Below are positions 46,764 through 56,170 of a stretch of DNA of 64,000 nucleotides, in pieces (the first letter of the stretch is position 1; the number at the start of each line of letters is the position of its first letter). The position numbers and the translations under genes are program-made. Source of the DNA: Burkholderia thailandensis E264 (GTDB lineage Bacteria > Pseudomonadota > Gammaproteobacteria > Burkholderiales > Burkholderiaceae); assembly GCF_000012365.1 (NCBI RefSeq), contig NC_007651.1, positions 1 through 64,000 on the forward strand, written 5' to 3'. The notes beneath the pieces were generated by a model. The model was not told where the DNA came from and searched no databases. It saw only the letters and a program-made list of their open reading frames with translations.

Positions 46764-47864
46764 ATGAAGAAGTTTGCGGTAGCGGCGGCGGGCCTCGCCG
46801 TCGCGACGGGCGCGCATGCGTCCGACGGCAGCGTCACGCTGTTCGGCCTGGTCGATGCAGGCGTGTCGTACGTGTCGAACGAAGGCGGCAGGCACAATGT
46901 GTATTTCGACGACGGCATCGCGGTGCCGAATCTATGGGGGCTCAGGGGCACCGAGGATCTCGGCGGCGGCGCGAAGGCGATCTTCGAGCTGACGTCGCAA
47001 TACGCGCTCGGCAACGGCGCCGCGCTGCCGACGCCAGGCTCGATGTTCTCGCGCACCGCGCTCGTCGGCCTCTGGAGCGAGCGGCTCGGCAGCGTGACGC
47101 TTGGCCAGCAATACGACTTCATGACCGATTCGCTGACGTTCGGCTCGTTCGACGGCGCGTTCCGCTACGGCGGCCTGTACAACTTCCGACAGGGGCCGTT
47201 CTCGAAGCTCGGGATTCCCGACAATCCCACCGGTTCGTTCGACTTCGACCGGATGGCGGGCTCGAGCCGCGTGCCGAACGCGGTCAAGTACACGAGCGCG
47301 AACCTGAACGGGCTCGTGTTCGGCCTGATGTACGGCTTCGGCAATCAGGCGGGCGGCGGGCTCTCGGCGAACAGCACGGTCAGCGCCGGCCTCAAGTACG
47401 AGGCGGGCAGCTTCGCGCTCGGCGCCGCATACGTCGAGGTCAAGTATCCGCAAATGAACAACGGGCACGATGGGCTGCGCAACTGGGGGCTCGGCGCGCG
47501 CTATGCGCTTTCCGCGTTCGACCTGAACCTGCTGTACACGAACACGCGCAATACGCTGACGGGCGCGGCGATCGACGTGATTCAGGCGGGCGCGCGCTAC
47601 GTCGGCGCGCCATGGACGATCGGCGCGAATTACGAGTACATGAAGGGCAACGCGCAGCTCGATCGGAACTACGCGCATCAGGTCACGGCGGCCGTGCAGT
47701 ATGCGCTGTCCAAGCGCACGTCCGCGTACGTCGAGACCGTGTATCAGTACGCGGGCGGCAGCGCCGGCGCGCACGCCTGGATCAACGGCGTGATGGGGCC
47801 CGATGCGCAATCTAGCTCGCGCTCGCAGTTTCTCGCGCGCATCGGAATGCTGACCCGCTTCTGA
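46764..47864 (+). CDS. Gram-negative porin, second copy
   Basis: 366-residue porin with a signal peptide (residues 1-20, ending AHA) and a mature start DGSVTLFGLVDAGVSYVSN. It has the conserved LWGLRGTEDLGGGAKAIFEL segment and the terminal TRF. ACGGAGACGACG precedes the ATG. It belongs to the same superfamily as porin 1 but is clearly a different subtype, so the pair is not a recent duplication. Confidence 0.93.
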   Translation: MKKFAVAAAGLAVATGAHASDGSVTLFGLVDAGVSYVSNEGGRHNVYFDDGIAVPNLWGLRGTEDLGGGAKAIFELTSQYALGNGAALPTPGSMFSRTALVGLWSERLGSVTLGQQYDFMTDSLTFGSFDGAFRYGGLYNFRQGPFSKLGIPDNPTGSFDFDRMAGSSRVPNAVKYTSANLNGLVFGLMYGFGNQAGGGLSANSTVSAGLKYEAGSFALGAAYVEVKYPQMNNGHDGLRNWGLGARYALSAFDLNLLYTNTRNTLTGAAIDVIQAGARYVGAPWTIGANYEYMKGNAQLDRNYAHQVTAAVQYALSKRTSAYVETVYQYAGGSAGAHAWINGVMGPDAQSSSRSQFLARIGMLTRF

Positions 47865-47910
47865 TCGTCTTCCGCCCCGCCCGGCGGCTGTCTCGCGTCG
47901 GCGCGGCGGC

Positions 47911-47940
47911 GCGGCGCCCGGCGCGAGTGCCGGGCGCCGC
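47911..47940 (+). repeat. Long GC hairpin after porin 2
   Basis: Perfect 12-bp stem GCGGCGCCCGGC / GCCGGGCGCCGC with loop GCGAGT. There is no T-tract, so it is either an atypical terminator or an mRNA-stabilising 3' end. Confidence 0.65.
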
Positions 47941-48065
47941 GCCGTTCATTCGGCCCATCCGGTCCATGCGGCCGATCCGGCGCGAACGGCGCCGCCGCAT
48001 GCGTGCGCGCCCTTCGCGCGATGGCCGCGCACGCCGGCATCGCGGGCCGCGCGGACTCTTATGTG

Positions 48066-48076
48066 CGATAGCGCAC
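48066..48076 (+). promoter_or_regulatory. CGATAGCGCAC motif upstream of araC
   Basis: The 11-base sequence CGATAGCGCAC occurs here, 164 bases before the araC start, and again on the minus strand upstream of the GMC oxidoreductase gene, in the same orientation relative to the gene. It is a candidate half-site for the AraC protein. Confidence 0.5.
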
Positions 48077-48239
48077 GCAACTCGGATGCGATTGCGTCCA
48101 AATCGCTGCCCGGGCAACCCATTTTTGCGTTCCGGAGTAAACCGGATTCAGTTCGCGCCAAATATTTAATATGCTAACTATATCCGGCGGGCCGAATGCC
48201 TCGGCATGGTCCGGCTGGGCGTGTACTCGCAAGGAGCGC

Positions 48240-49199
48240 ATGGTGAACGGCAGATTCTTCACGACGGCGGGCGAATCGCCCGCGTTTCGCGGCCACGCAT
48301 GGGGCCGCGTCGTCACGCAATACTTCGGCGGACTCGACGCGTGCTGCGACAGCGACGACGTGTTCGACGCGCAGCTCAGCCAGTACGAGATCGGCCCGAT
48401 GCGCGTGTTCACGATCGCCGCGCCCGCACACCGGATCGTGCGGCCCGTCGCGGCGCTGCACGATCACGGCTCCGATTTCTTCAAGCTGATCCTGCAACTG
48501 AGCGGCGTGAGCGAGATCGAGCAGCGCGGCAAGGTGTTCCGGCTGCGCACCGGCGACTGGAGCCTGTACGACCCGCGCGTGCCGTACAGCATCGCGAACC
48601 TGACGCGCGTCGAGCAACTGGCGATCCAGATTCCGCGCAGGCAGCTCGGCGGCTTCGCGGTGCCGGACCTGCACACGTCCGACGTCCGCGAGTTCGAGCT
48701 CAAGGGGCTGTTCTCGCTGCTGTCGTCGTTTCTCATGTCGTTATCCGAACAATTGCCGTCGCTGCCCGGCACGACGGGCGCCGCGCTGTCTGAGACGATT
48801 CTGGGCCTCATCGTATCGACGCTGACCGCGCAGCGCGACGCGCAAGGCGCGCACGTCGCGCTGCCCGCCGTGCTGCGGATGCGCGTGAAGCAATACATCC
48901 GCGGCCATCTCGCCGACGCCGACCTGTCGATCGACCGGATCGCGCGCGAGCTGCGCTGCTCGAAGCGCTATCTGCACCGGATCTTCGAGGAGGAAGGCGT
49001 GACGATCGACCGCTACATCTGGTCGAGCCGGCTCGAGCGCTGCAAGGATGCGCTCGACAACGCGCGCGCGGCGAAGCCCGCGATTTCCGAGATCGCGTTC
49101 AGTTGGGGATTCAGCAGCAGCGCGCATTTCTGCCGCAGCTTCAAGCAGCGCTACGGCATGACGCCGCGCGAGTTCGTGCGGCGGCGCACCTCGGCCTGA
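48240..49199 (+). CDS. AraC-family transcriptional activator (FeaR-like architecture)
   Basis: 319-residue regulator with an N-terminal AraC_binding_2-type domain and a C-terminal double helix-turn-helix (about residues 220-315; LSIDRIARELRCSKRYLHRIFEE and SEIAFSWGFSSSAHFCRSFKQRYG). AAGGAG lies just upstream of ATG 48240; GTG 48243 is equally well spaced. It converges with a ten-gene catabolic and transport block and shares an upstream motif with that block's first gene, so it probably activates it. Confidence 0.9.
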   Translation: MVNGRFFTTAGESPAFRGHAWGRVVTQYFGGLDACCDSDDVFDAQLSQYEIGPMRVFTIAAPAHRIVRPVAALHDHGSDFFKLILQLSGVSEIEQRGKVFRLRTGDWSLYDPRVPYSIANLTRVEQLAIQIPRRQLGGFAVPDLHTSDVREFELKGLFSLLSSFLMSLSEQLPSLPGTTGAALSETILGLIVSTLTAQRDAQGAHVALPAVLRMRVKQYIRGHLADADLSIDRIARELRCSKRYLHRIFEEEGVTIDRYIWSSRLERCKDALDNARAAKPAISEIAFSWGFSSSAHFCRSFKQRYGMTPREFVRRRTSA

Positions 49200-49317
49200 G
49201 TTCCGGGGCGCGAGTCCCGGGGCCTGACGGGTTCCGGGGCCTGGCCTGAACGGCGCGCGTGCGCGAGCGGCGGCCGGCTTGCCTGCGTCGCGCCGCTCGC
49301 CCCGTCGTTCGCCGGCG

Positions 49318-50049
49318 TCACGCCGCGTTTGCGCCGCCGCCCTTCGACGCGAGATAACTGCCGTGCAAGATCTCCGGCCGCTCGCGCAGCATCTGCGCGG
49401 TGCCCGCGAACGCTACGCGCCCGCGTTCGAGCACATACGCGTTCGTCGCGAGCGCGAGCGCGATCGTCGTGAACTGCTCGATCAGCAGCACCGCGACGCC
49501 GTCGTTCGCGATCCGCGCGACGGTCTGCGCGAGACGCTTCGTCACCGCGGGCGCCAGGCCGAGCGACAGCTCGTCGATGAGCAGCGTGTGCGGCTCGCCG
49601 ATCAGCGCCTGCGACACGCATACCATCTGCTTCTGCCCGCCCGACAGATCGTTGCCGCGCGCATCGAGCTTCGCCTCGAGTTCCGGGAAAATCGCGAGCG
49701 CGCGGTCGATCGCGTCATTGAGCCGCCGCGCCGACAGGAACGCGCCCGCGGCGCGCAGGTTGTCGCGCACCGACAGGTCGCCGAGCACGCGATGCCCTTC
49801 CGGCACGACCGCGATGCCGCGGCGGCGCACCGCCTCGGGGCGCAGCGCGCCGAGCGGCGCGCCGTCGAGCAGCACGGCGCCCGACGTCGCGGGCAGCGTG
49901 CCGGCAATGCTCATCACGAGCGTCGATTTGCCGGCGCCGTTCGCGCCGACGAGCGCCGTCACCCGGCCGGGCGCGACCGCGAGCGACACGCCGTGCAGCA
50001 CGGGCTTGTTCGCGCGATGAACGACGAGGTCTTTCACTTCGAGCCGCAT
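49318..50049 (-). CDS. livF: Branched-chain amino acid-type ABC transporter ATPase LivF
   Basis: 243-residue ATPase with Walker A GANGAGKST, signature LSGGQ, and a LivF-type length. I start at MRLEVKDLVVHRAN (ATG 50049). It is the last gene of the block and converges with araC. The transporter family handles branched-chain amino acids but also many aromatic or short-chain compounds; context favours a catabolic substrate. Confidence 0.92.
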   Translation of the reverse strand: MRLEVKDLVVHRANKPVLHGVSLAVAPGRVTALVGANGAGKSTLVMSIAGTLPATSGAVLLDGAPLGALRPEAVRRRGIAVVPEGHRVLGDLSVRDNLRAAGAFLSARRLNDAIDRALAIFPELEAKLDARGNDLSGGQKQMVCVSQALIGEPHTLLIDELSLGLAPAVTKRLAQTVARIANDGVAVLLIEQFTTIALALATNAYVLERGRVAFAGTAQMLRERPEILHGSYLASKGGGANAA

Positions 50050-50103
50050 GATCGTCGGACTCCTTGTCGAATGGAATGCGGCGCGCATGCCGCGCCGCGT
50101 GCG

Positions 50104-50826
50104 TCAGGCCGCATGCTCGTCGAACGCCTGGCCGAGATACGCGCTGCGCACGAGCGGATCGTCGAGCACCGCGCGTGTCGGACCGAGCGCGAGCCGCTTG
50201 CCGAAATCGAGCACGAGCGTCGCCTCGCACACGGCGTCGATCAGGTCGACGTCGTGATCGATCAGCAGCACCTGCGCGCCGACACATTCCGGAATGCGAA
50301 CGATCACGTCGGCGAGCCGCGCGGCTTCCGTCTCGTTCAGGCCGGCGCCCGGCTCGTCGAGCAGCAGCAGGCGCGGCGCGCCGACGAGCGCCTTGCCGAG
50401 CTCCAGCATCCGGCGCTGATACAGGTTGAGGGCCGCGCCGCGCATGTGCGCGACATCCGCGAGGCCGACAAGCTCGAGCGCGCGCCGCGTGTCCTCGCGC
50501 GCGGCGAAGGCCGGCATCACGTGCTCGGCAAGCGCGAGCACGTTGTCGTGAACGCTCAGATCCTCGACGATCTGTTCGGTCTGGAACGTGCGCCGCACGC
50601 CGGCGCGCACGCGCTCGGCGACGGAGAGCGCGAGCAGCGCGCGGCCGTCGAGCGCGACGCTGCCCGCGCGCGGCCGCAGAAAGCCGCTCAGCACGTTCAG
50701 GAGCGTCGTCTTGCCCGCGCCGTTCGGGCCGATCAGCCCGCATATCGGCGCGGCGAGCTTCGCGTCGAGCGCATCGAGCACGCGCGTGCCGCCGAACTGC
50801 ACGGTCAGGTTCGAGATCTCGATCAT
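50104..50826 (-). CDS. livG: Branched-chain amino acid-type ABC transporter ATPase LivG
   Basis: 240-residue ATPase with Walker A GPNGAGKTT and Walker B LLLLDEPGAGLN. The signature is degenerate: LYQRRMLELGKAL stands where LivG proteins usually have LPYGQ/LSGGQ, giving LNLYQRR. The ATG overlaps the livM stop (ATGA). Confidence 0.9.
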   Translation of the reverse strand: MIEISNLTVQFGGTRVLDALDAKLAAPICGLIGPNGAGKTTLLNVLSGFLRPRAGSVALDGRALLALSVAERVRAGVRRTFQTEQIVEDLSVHDNVLALAEHVMPAFAAREDTRRALELVGLADVAHMRGAALNLYQRRMLELGKALVGAPRLLLLDEPGAGLNETEAARLADVIVRIPECVGAQVLLIDHDVDLIDAVCEATLVLDFGKRLALGPTRAVLDDPLVRSAYLGQAFDEHAA

Positions 50827-51872
50827 CGTGCGCCTCCGTCGCGGGCGCGAAACGCGCGCGCGATCCGCGACGCGAGCGCCGCAAGCTGCCCGGCGATGCC
50901 GGCGGGCGCCGTGATCAGCGCATGCAGCAGCGCCGCGCCGAAGAAGATCATCGCGAGATAGCCGTTCACGCCGAAGTCGGTCAGCAGCGCGGGCACCGCG
51001 CGCAGCAGCAGCCCGGTGATCAGCGCGCCGAACCAGTGATAGACGCCGCCGACGACCGACAGCGCGAACAGCAGCACCGATTCGGACGCGGCGAACGCGC
51101 GCCCGTCGAGCTGGCCGACGGAGCCCGCCAGCAGGCCGCCCGACAGCCCGGCAAGCAAGCCCGCGAGGCCGAACGCCCAGGTCTGGTAGAAGACGACGTT
51201 GACGCCCGCCGCAAGCGCCGGCATCTCGCCGCGCCGGATCAGCGCCCACGAGCGCCCCGCTTTGGAGCGGCGATGCAGCTCGATCAGCGCGAACGCGAGC
51301 GCGGCCCACGCGGCGACATAGCGGAAATACGCGGCGTCGCTCTGGCCGGCGAGCGGCCGCGCCATCATCTGCCGCGCGCCGAACGACAGATGGCCGGTGA
51401 AGCCGCCGCCGCCGTCCGGAAAACCGATCGCGGACACGACGACCTGAAACCCGCCCGCCATCATCAGCGTGACGAGCGCGAGATAGAGGCCGCGCAGGCG
51501 CAGCGCGGGAAGCCCCGCGATCATCCCGACCGCGCTACCGCCCGCCGCGCCCGCGATCACGCAGAGCTCGAACGGCGCGCCGAGATGCGCGAGCCTGAGC
51601 GCGATCCAGCCGCCGACGCCGAGCAGCGCGTGCTGCGACAGGCACACGAGCCCGAGCTGCCGGTATAGCAGCGCGACGCCGGCGGCGGCGATGCTGACCG
51701 TCAGCGCGGACGTCAGCGTCTTGATCCAGTATGCGTCGGCGACGGCGGGCACGACGAGCGCGATCGCGGCGAGCGTGCCGAGCGTCGCGACGAGTGGCAG
51801 GCGCGCGCCGGACGGCGTGGCGCGTGCGGCCGCATCGCGCGGCGGCGCGGCGAAGGCGAGAGGCGTTTTCAT
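50823..51872 (-). CDS. livM: Branched-chain amino acid-type ABC transporter permease LivM
   Basis: 349-residue polytopic permease of the LivM family with about nine to ten membrane segments; GLPALRLRGLYLALVTL is the family's conserved loop. The start is ATG 51872. The stop overlaps the livG start, and the start overlaps the livH stop, so livH-M-G are translationally coupled. Confidence 0.92.
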   Translation of the reverse strand: MKTPLAFAAPPRDAAARATPSGARLPLVATLGTLAAIALVVPAVADAYWIKTLTSALTVSIAAAGVALLYRQLGLVCLSQHALLGVGGWIALRLAHLGAPFELCVIAGAAGGSAVGMIAGLPALRLRGLYLALVTLMMAGGFQVVVSAIGFPDGGGGFTGHLSFGARQMMARPLAGQSDAAYFRYVAAWAALAFALIELHRRSKAGRSWALIRRGEMPALAAGVNVVFYQTWAFGLAGLLAGLSGGLLAGSVGQLDGRAFAASESVLLFALSVVGGVYHWFGALITGLLLRAVPALLTDFGVNGYLAMIFFGAALLHALITAPAGIAGQLAALASRIARAFRARDGGAR

Positions 51873-52747
51873 GATTCGTTCGCGGCGTGGCCGCTCGATT
51901 GGGAGCCGATGAAGAGCATCGCGACGAGCGCGATCAGGAACGGCGTCGCGCTGCGGTACGGCGCGAAGCCGGGCACGGTGATCGCGAGCGCCTCGGCAAG
52001 GCCGATCGCGACGCCGGCCGCGACCGTCGCGGGCAACGACGCGAGCCGGCCGACGATCGCCGCGGCGAACGCCGGGATCACGAGGAACGTGAGCACGGCC
52101 GCCTGCAGGCGCACGAGGTTCCCGAGCAGCAGCCCGGTGATGCCCGCGAACACGCCGGAGATCGCCCATGCGGCGACGTCGACGCGCAGCACGCGAATGC
52201 CGAGCAGGCCGCTCAAGTGCCGGTCGTTCGACAGCGCGCGCATTTGCAGTCCCAGCCGCGTGCGCGCGAGCACGACGCCGATCGCCGCCATCATCGCGAA
52301 CGCGAGCGCGAGGCCGACGATTCGCGTGTACGTGAAGCGCACGTCGCCGAAGTCGAGCGCTTCGCTGTCGGTCGGCAGCACGAGGCGGCGCGGCGTGTCG
52401 CCCCAGTACCATTCGCAGAAGCCGAGCAGCACGAGCGCGAAGCCGAGCGTCGCGATGCTGCGCACCACGCGGTCGCGCGCGGCGAGCCGCGGCGCGAGCG
52501 CGAGGCCGTAGACGAGCGACGCCGCGGTGGACGCGGCGATCGCCGCGCCCCACGCGAGCGCCTGCGGATAGCCGGCGTCGAGGCATGCGGCCGCGACGTA
52601 TGCGCCGAGCGCGCCCGTCGCGCCGAACGCGAAGTTCAGCACGCCGGACGCGCGATACAGCACGACGAGGCCGACGCCCGACAGCGCGTAGACCGCGCCG
52701 ACGCCGAGCCCGGAGATCAGGTAAGGAACGAAGTCGATCGCGTTCAT
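51869..52747 (-). CDS. livH: Branched-chain amino acid-type ABC transporter permease LivH
   Basis: 292-residue permease with the LivH N-terminal pattern (SGLGVGAVYALSGVGLVVLYRASGVLNFAFGATGALGAY). It forms the transmembrane channel together with LivM. It begins four bases after the substrate-binding protein gene. Confidence 0.92.
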   Translation of the reverse strand: MNAIDFVPYLISGLGVGAVYALSGVGLVVLYRASGVLNFAFGATGALGAYVAAACLDAGYPQALAWGAAIAASTAASLVYGLALAPRLAARDRVVRSIATLGFALVLLGFCEWYWGDTPRRLVLPTDSEALDFGDVRFTYTRIVGLALAFAMMAAIGVVLARTRLGLQMRALSNDRHLSGLLGIRVLRVDVAAWAISGVFAGITGLLLGNLVRLQAAVLTFLVIPAFAAAIVGRLASLPATVAAGVAIGLAEALAITVPGFAPYRSATPFLIALVAMLFIGSQSSGHAANES

Positions 52748-52751
52748 GGCG

Positions 52752-54011
52752 TCAGTGCATCTTCTTTTCGGCCGCGCGGATGTCGACGAGTTGCGGATCG
52801 TCGACCGCCTGGCACGTCGACACGGTTTTCCAGCCCGCGCCCGTCGATTGCGCCATCCGGCCCGCGTTGTTCGCGTTGTGCCGCTCGCCCGCGCCGACGT
52901 AGAACGGACCGCACAGGATGTCGCTGCGGAAGTCCTTCACCTCGCGCAGCGCGGCCGTCACGTGCGCGCGGTCGAGCTGGTTCGCGGGCAGTTTCAGCAG
53001 CGTATCGGTCACGAGCCGCGCGGCGAGATAGCCGGCCTGCGAGAACGTGTCGCGGGGGTCTTTCTTCTCGCCGTATTTGTTCATGACCGCGAGCCAGTTC
53101 TGGTTGTCCGGCGTCGGCGCGTCGAGCGGCTGGAATTCGAGATTCACGTCGAAGTTGCCCTTCCAGTACGGGCCGATCGCCTTCGGTACGCCGAGGTCGT
53201 AGCCGGACGCCGCCGAGACGAAGTGAATCCGCCGGCCGAGGTTCTGCTGCTCGGCGGCCGACAGGATCGGCACCATCAGCCCCTTCGGCAGCCCGAGCAG
53301 GATCGCCTGAGGATTTTTCGACGCCGCCTGCAGCACGACCGACGTCGGATCGGCGGAATCGGGGTCCATCACGATCGTATCGACGCTCACGCCGTTGCGC
53401 TTGCCCCACAGCACCGGCCCCTCGCACGACCACGCGCCGAGGCTCGGGATGTTCGGCGCGATGCAGACCATTCGCGTCGCCTTGTACTGCTGCTTCGCGT
53501 ACAGCGCGGCTTGCGTCATCGACAGACGCGGCCCCATGTTGAGCGGCACGTAGTTGCGCGCGAAATAGCATTCGCGCGGCACGCCGACGCCCGCTATCGC
53601 GATCACGTTCTCCTGCTCGTAGAACTTCGCGTTCGCGCCGCATTCGACGAAGCTCGCGTTGCCCGCGAGCGCGAGCACCTTGCGGTCGCGCACGAGCTTC
53701 GAGGCGACCTGCGACGCCGTTTCCGGATTCCATTGATCGTCTTCGACGAGATACTGGACCGGCCGGCCGTTGATGCCGCCGTTCGCGTTCACGCATTTGA
53801 AGTACGCGGCGGCCGCGCGCGTCGACGAGCTGAAATCGTCGGGGCCGGTCTTGCCGACGATCGCGCCGATCGGAATCGGCGCGCCGGTCGCGGGCTTGCC
53901 GTTCGCGAGCCCGCAGCTCTGCGCGAACGCCGCATGCTGTGCGAGAAATCCCGCGGCGCCGATGCACGCGCCGGCGAGCGTGCGCTTCATGTTGGGGGAA
54001 AGCGGCTTCAT
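52752..54011 (-). CDS. Branched-chain amino acid-type ABC transporter substrate-binding protein
   Basis: 419-residue periplasmic protein of the HAAT/Peripla_BP_6 type with a signal peptide (cleaved after AAFA, about residue 29). The conserved opening is PIPIGAIVGKTGPDDF. AGGAGA precedes ATG 54011; an internal ATG at 53990 is the alternative. Eight or so cysteines in the mature part suggest disulfides, unusual for LivJ itself, and argue for a different ligand. Confidence 0.9.
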   Translation of the reverse strand: MKPLSPNMKRTLAGACIGAAGFLAQHAAFAQSCGLANGKPATGAPIPIGAIVGKTGPDDFSSSTRAAAAYFKCVNANGGINGRPVQYLVEDDQWNPETASQVASKLVRDRKVLALAGNASFVECGANAKFYEQENVIAIAGVGVPRECYFARNYVPLNMGPRLSMTQAALYAKQQYKATRMVCIAPNIPSLGAWSCEGPVLWGKRNGVSVDTIVMDPDSADPTSVVLQAASKNPQAILLGLPKGLMVPILSAAEQQNLGRRIHFVSAASGYDLGVPKAIGPYWKGNFDVNLEFQPLDAPTPDNQNWLAVMNKYGEKKDPRDTFSQAGYLAARLVTDTLLKLPANQLDRAHVTAALREVKDFRSDILCGPFYVGAGERHNANNAGRMAQSTGAGWKTVSTCQAVDDPQLVDIRAAEKKMH

Positions 54012-54033
54012 CGTGTCTCCTGGTGTTTTCGTG

Positions 54034-54059
54034 GGGCGCGGCGCTTGCGGGCCGCGCCC
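54034..54059 (-). repeat. GC hairpin between the aldehyde dehydrogenase and the transporter genes
   Basis: GGGCGCGG / CCGCGCCC with a 10-base loop in the 196-base gap. Without a T-tract it may reduce rather than stop read-through from the catabolic genes into the transporter genes. Confidence 0.4.
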
Positions 54060-54207
54060 TCGGGTGCTGCGTGGATGCTTCGGTGTCGCTGCGGTTCGCC
54101 GGTTCTCGCGCGTCCCGGTGATTCAGTACTTCGAAATTTCTGCGCTTCGCCGTTCCATCGATGCGCGGCCGGCGCGCGGCGCGCGCCGACGCACGCCGGC
54201 TCGCCGC

Positions 54208-55713
54208 TCAATGCGCGATGCAGACGGACTTGAGCTCGGTGAACTGTTCGAGCGCCGCGCGGCCGAGCTCGCGGCCGTAGCCCGATTGCTTGACGCCGCC
54301 AAACGGCAGATTGTTGTCGAGCATGTTGTGCGTGTTGACCCAGACGATGCCCGCCTTCAGCCGCGGCACGACGCGATGCACGCGCGACAGGTTCTGCGAC
54401 CACACGCTCGCCGCGAGCCCGAAGTCGCTGTCGTTCGCGAGCCGCACCGCGTCGTCCACCGTGTCGAACGGCGTGACCGTGACGACCGGGCCGAACACCT
54501 CTTCGCGCACGATCCGCATCGAGGGGGCGGCGTCGACGAATACCGTCGGCTTCACGAAATAGCCGCCGTCGAGCGCGCGCGTGCCGCCCGTGACGAGCGT
54601 CGCGCCCTCTTCCTTCGCGGCGTCGATGTGGCCGAGCACGCGCTCGAAGTGCCGCTTCGACACGAGCGGGCCGATCTGCGTGTTCGGATCGAAACCCGAG
54701 CCGATCTTCATCGATTCGGCGGCCGCCGCGATGCCGGCGACGACCCGCTCGAACAGGCTCTTGTGCACGTACACGCGCGAGCCTGCCGTGCAAACCTGCC
54801 CCTGATTGAAGAAGATGCCTTGCGCCGCGCCGCGCGCGGCGACGTCGGGATCGGCGTCGTCGAAGACGATCAGCGGCGATTTGCCGCCGAGCTCGAGCGT
54901 GAAGCGCGCCATCCGGTCGACGGCCGCATGTCCAATGGCCTTGCCCACGCCGACCGAGCCCGTGAACGTGATCTTGTCGACGCCCGGATGCGCGACGAGC
55001 GCCGCGCCGGTATCCGCGCCCGTGCCCGTCACCACGTTCAGCACGCCGTCGGGCAGCCCTGCTTCCTGCGCGAGTTCGCCGAGGCGCAATGCGGTGAGCG
55101 GCGTTTCCTCCGACGGCTTCAGCACGACCGTGCAGCCGCACGCGAGCGCGGTGGCGACCTTCCACAACGCGATCGCGAGCGGAAAATTCCACGGCACGAT
55201 CGCGCCGACGACGCCCACCGCCTCGCGGCGCGTGTACGCGAAATACTCCGTGCCGGCGGGCACGGCGATCGACGTGTCGAGTGTCGAGCCTTCGAGCTTC
55301 GTCGCCCAGCCGGCCATGTAGCGCACGTATTCGGCGCCGCCCAGCACGTCGATCGCGCGCGCGAGCCCGACGAGCTTGCCGGTTTCGAGCGTTTCGAGCG
55401 CGGCGAGCTCGTCCGCGTAGCGCTCGATCCGGTCGGCGAGCTGATGCAGCAGCTTCTCGCGGCTCGCGGGCCGCATTCGCGGCCAGTCGCCCGAATCGAA
55501 GGCGCGGCGCGCGGCGGCGACGGCCGCATCGACGTCGCGCGCGTCGCTCGCGGCGACTTCGGCGATCGTCATCTCGGTCGCGGGATCGACGACGGGCAGA
55601 TAGCGGCCCGAGCGCGGCTCGGCGGCGGCGCCGTCGATCCAGTTGCCGAACTGGCGGCGGGCGAGAAAGCCGGATTGGCGTTGATGCTGGGTCGAGAGAG
55701 CGGCCAGATTCAT
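54208..55713 (-). CDS. NAD(P)-dependent aldehyde dehydrogenase
   Basis: 501-residue ALDH-superfamily enzyme with the general base E274 (LELGGKSP) and the catalytic Cys C308 (NQGQVCTAG), spaced 34 apart as usual; PWNFPLAIALWK and the Rossmann GSVGVG motif are present. It oxidises an aldehyde to the acid. It lies between the SnoaL-like gene and the transporter genes and likely takes the product of the GMC or SDR enzyme. Confidence 0.95.
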   Translation of the reverse strand: MNLAALSTQHQRQSGFLARRQFGNWIDGAAAEPRSGRYLPVVDPATEMTIAEVAASDARDVDAAVAAARRAFDSGDWPRMRPASREKLLHQLADRIERYADELAALETLETGKLVGLARAIDVLGGAEYVRYMAGWATKLEGSTLDTSIAVPAGTEYFAYTRREAVGVVGAIVPWNFPLAIALWKVATALACGCTVVLKPSEETPLTALRLGELAQEAGLPDGVLNVVTGTGADTGAALVAHPGVDKITFTGSVGVGKAIGHAAVDRMARFTLELGGKSPLIVFDDADPDVAARGAAQGIFFNQGQVCTAGSRVYVHKSLFERVVAGIAAAAESMKIGSGFDPNTQIGPLVSKRHFERVLGHIDAAKEEGATLVTGGTRALDGGYFVKPTVFVDAAPSMRIVREEVFGPVVTVTPFDTVDDAVRLANDSDFGLAASVWSQNLSRVHRVVPRLKAGIVWVNTHNMLDNNLPFGGVKQSGYGRELGRAALEQFTELKSVCIAH

Positions 55714-55767
55714 GAATATCTCGTGCGGAACGGAAAACGGAACGGTGGAGCGAACGCGCGAGCGCGC

Positions 55768-56163
55768 TTACGGCTGCATCGCCTGCGCGACGAGCAGCGT
55801 GTCGGTGAACTGCTCGAAGTGCACGATCTTGCCTGCGTCGACGCGCCATACGTGCGCGACGCGGCACTCGAACGACTTGCCGGTTCGCCTGTAGGTGCCC
55901 GAGTAGCGGCCGACGCCGATCACCGTGTCGCCCGCGTCGTGCAGCGCGTCGAGCTTGAACGTGTAGCCGTCCCACTCTTCGCCGAGACGCCGGAACACGT
56001 TGCGAACGATCTCGTCCGCGCTGCGGTACGTGCCCGCGCACGGAAAGCCCGCCATCTCGGTCCATTCGATCGCGGGCGCGATATCGGCCATCATCGCGGC
56101 GGGGTCATGCCTGTCGGATGCCGCGTAGTGATCGGCGACGATTTGATAAGGGGTGCGCATCAT
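55768..56163 (-). CDS. SnoaL/NTF2-like protein
   Basis: 131-residue protein with the cone-shaped alpha+beta NTF2/SnoaL pattern (YQIVADHYAASDRHDPAAMMADIAP ... GEEWDGYTFKLDALHDAGDTVIGVGRYSG ... AHVWRVDAGKIVHFEQFTDT). Family members act as small isomerases, cyclases or dehydratases, or bind ligands; the role here is unknown. Two adjacent ATGs (56163, 56160) are possible starts. Confidence 0.82.
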   Translation of the reverse strand: MMRTPYQIVADHYAASDRHDPAAMMADIAPAIEWTEMAGFPCAGTYRSADEIVRNVFRRLGEEWDGYTFKLDALHDAGDTVIGVGRYSGTYRRTGKSFECRVAHVWRVDAGKIVHFEQFTDTLLVAQAMQP

Positions 56164-56170
56164 GTGATCC

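Larger units (their letters stand above)
47865..48239. other. Intergenic region between porin 2 and araC
   Basis: 375 bases. It contains a GC hairpin (47911-47940), a motif shared with the promoter of the GMC oxidoreductase (48066-48076), a small dyad TCCGG-AGTAAA-CCGGA (48131-48146) and an AT-rich stretch around 48160-48180 that may hold the araC promoter. Confidence 0.6.
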
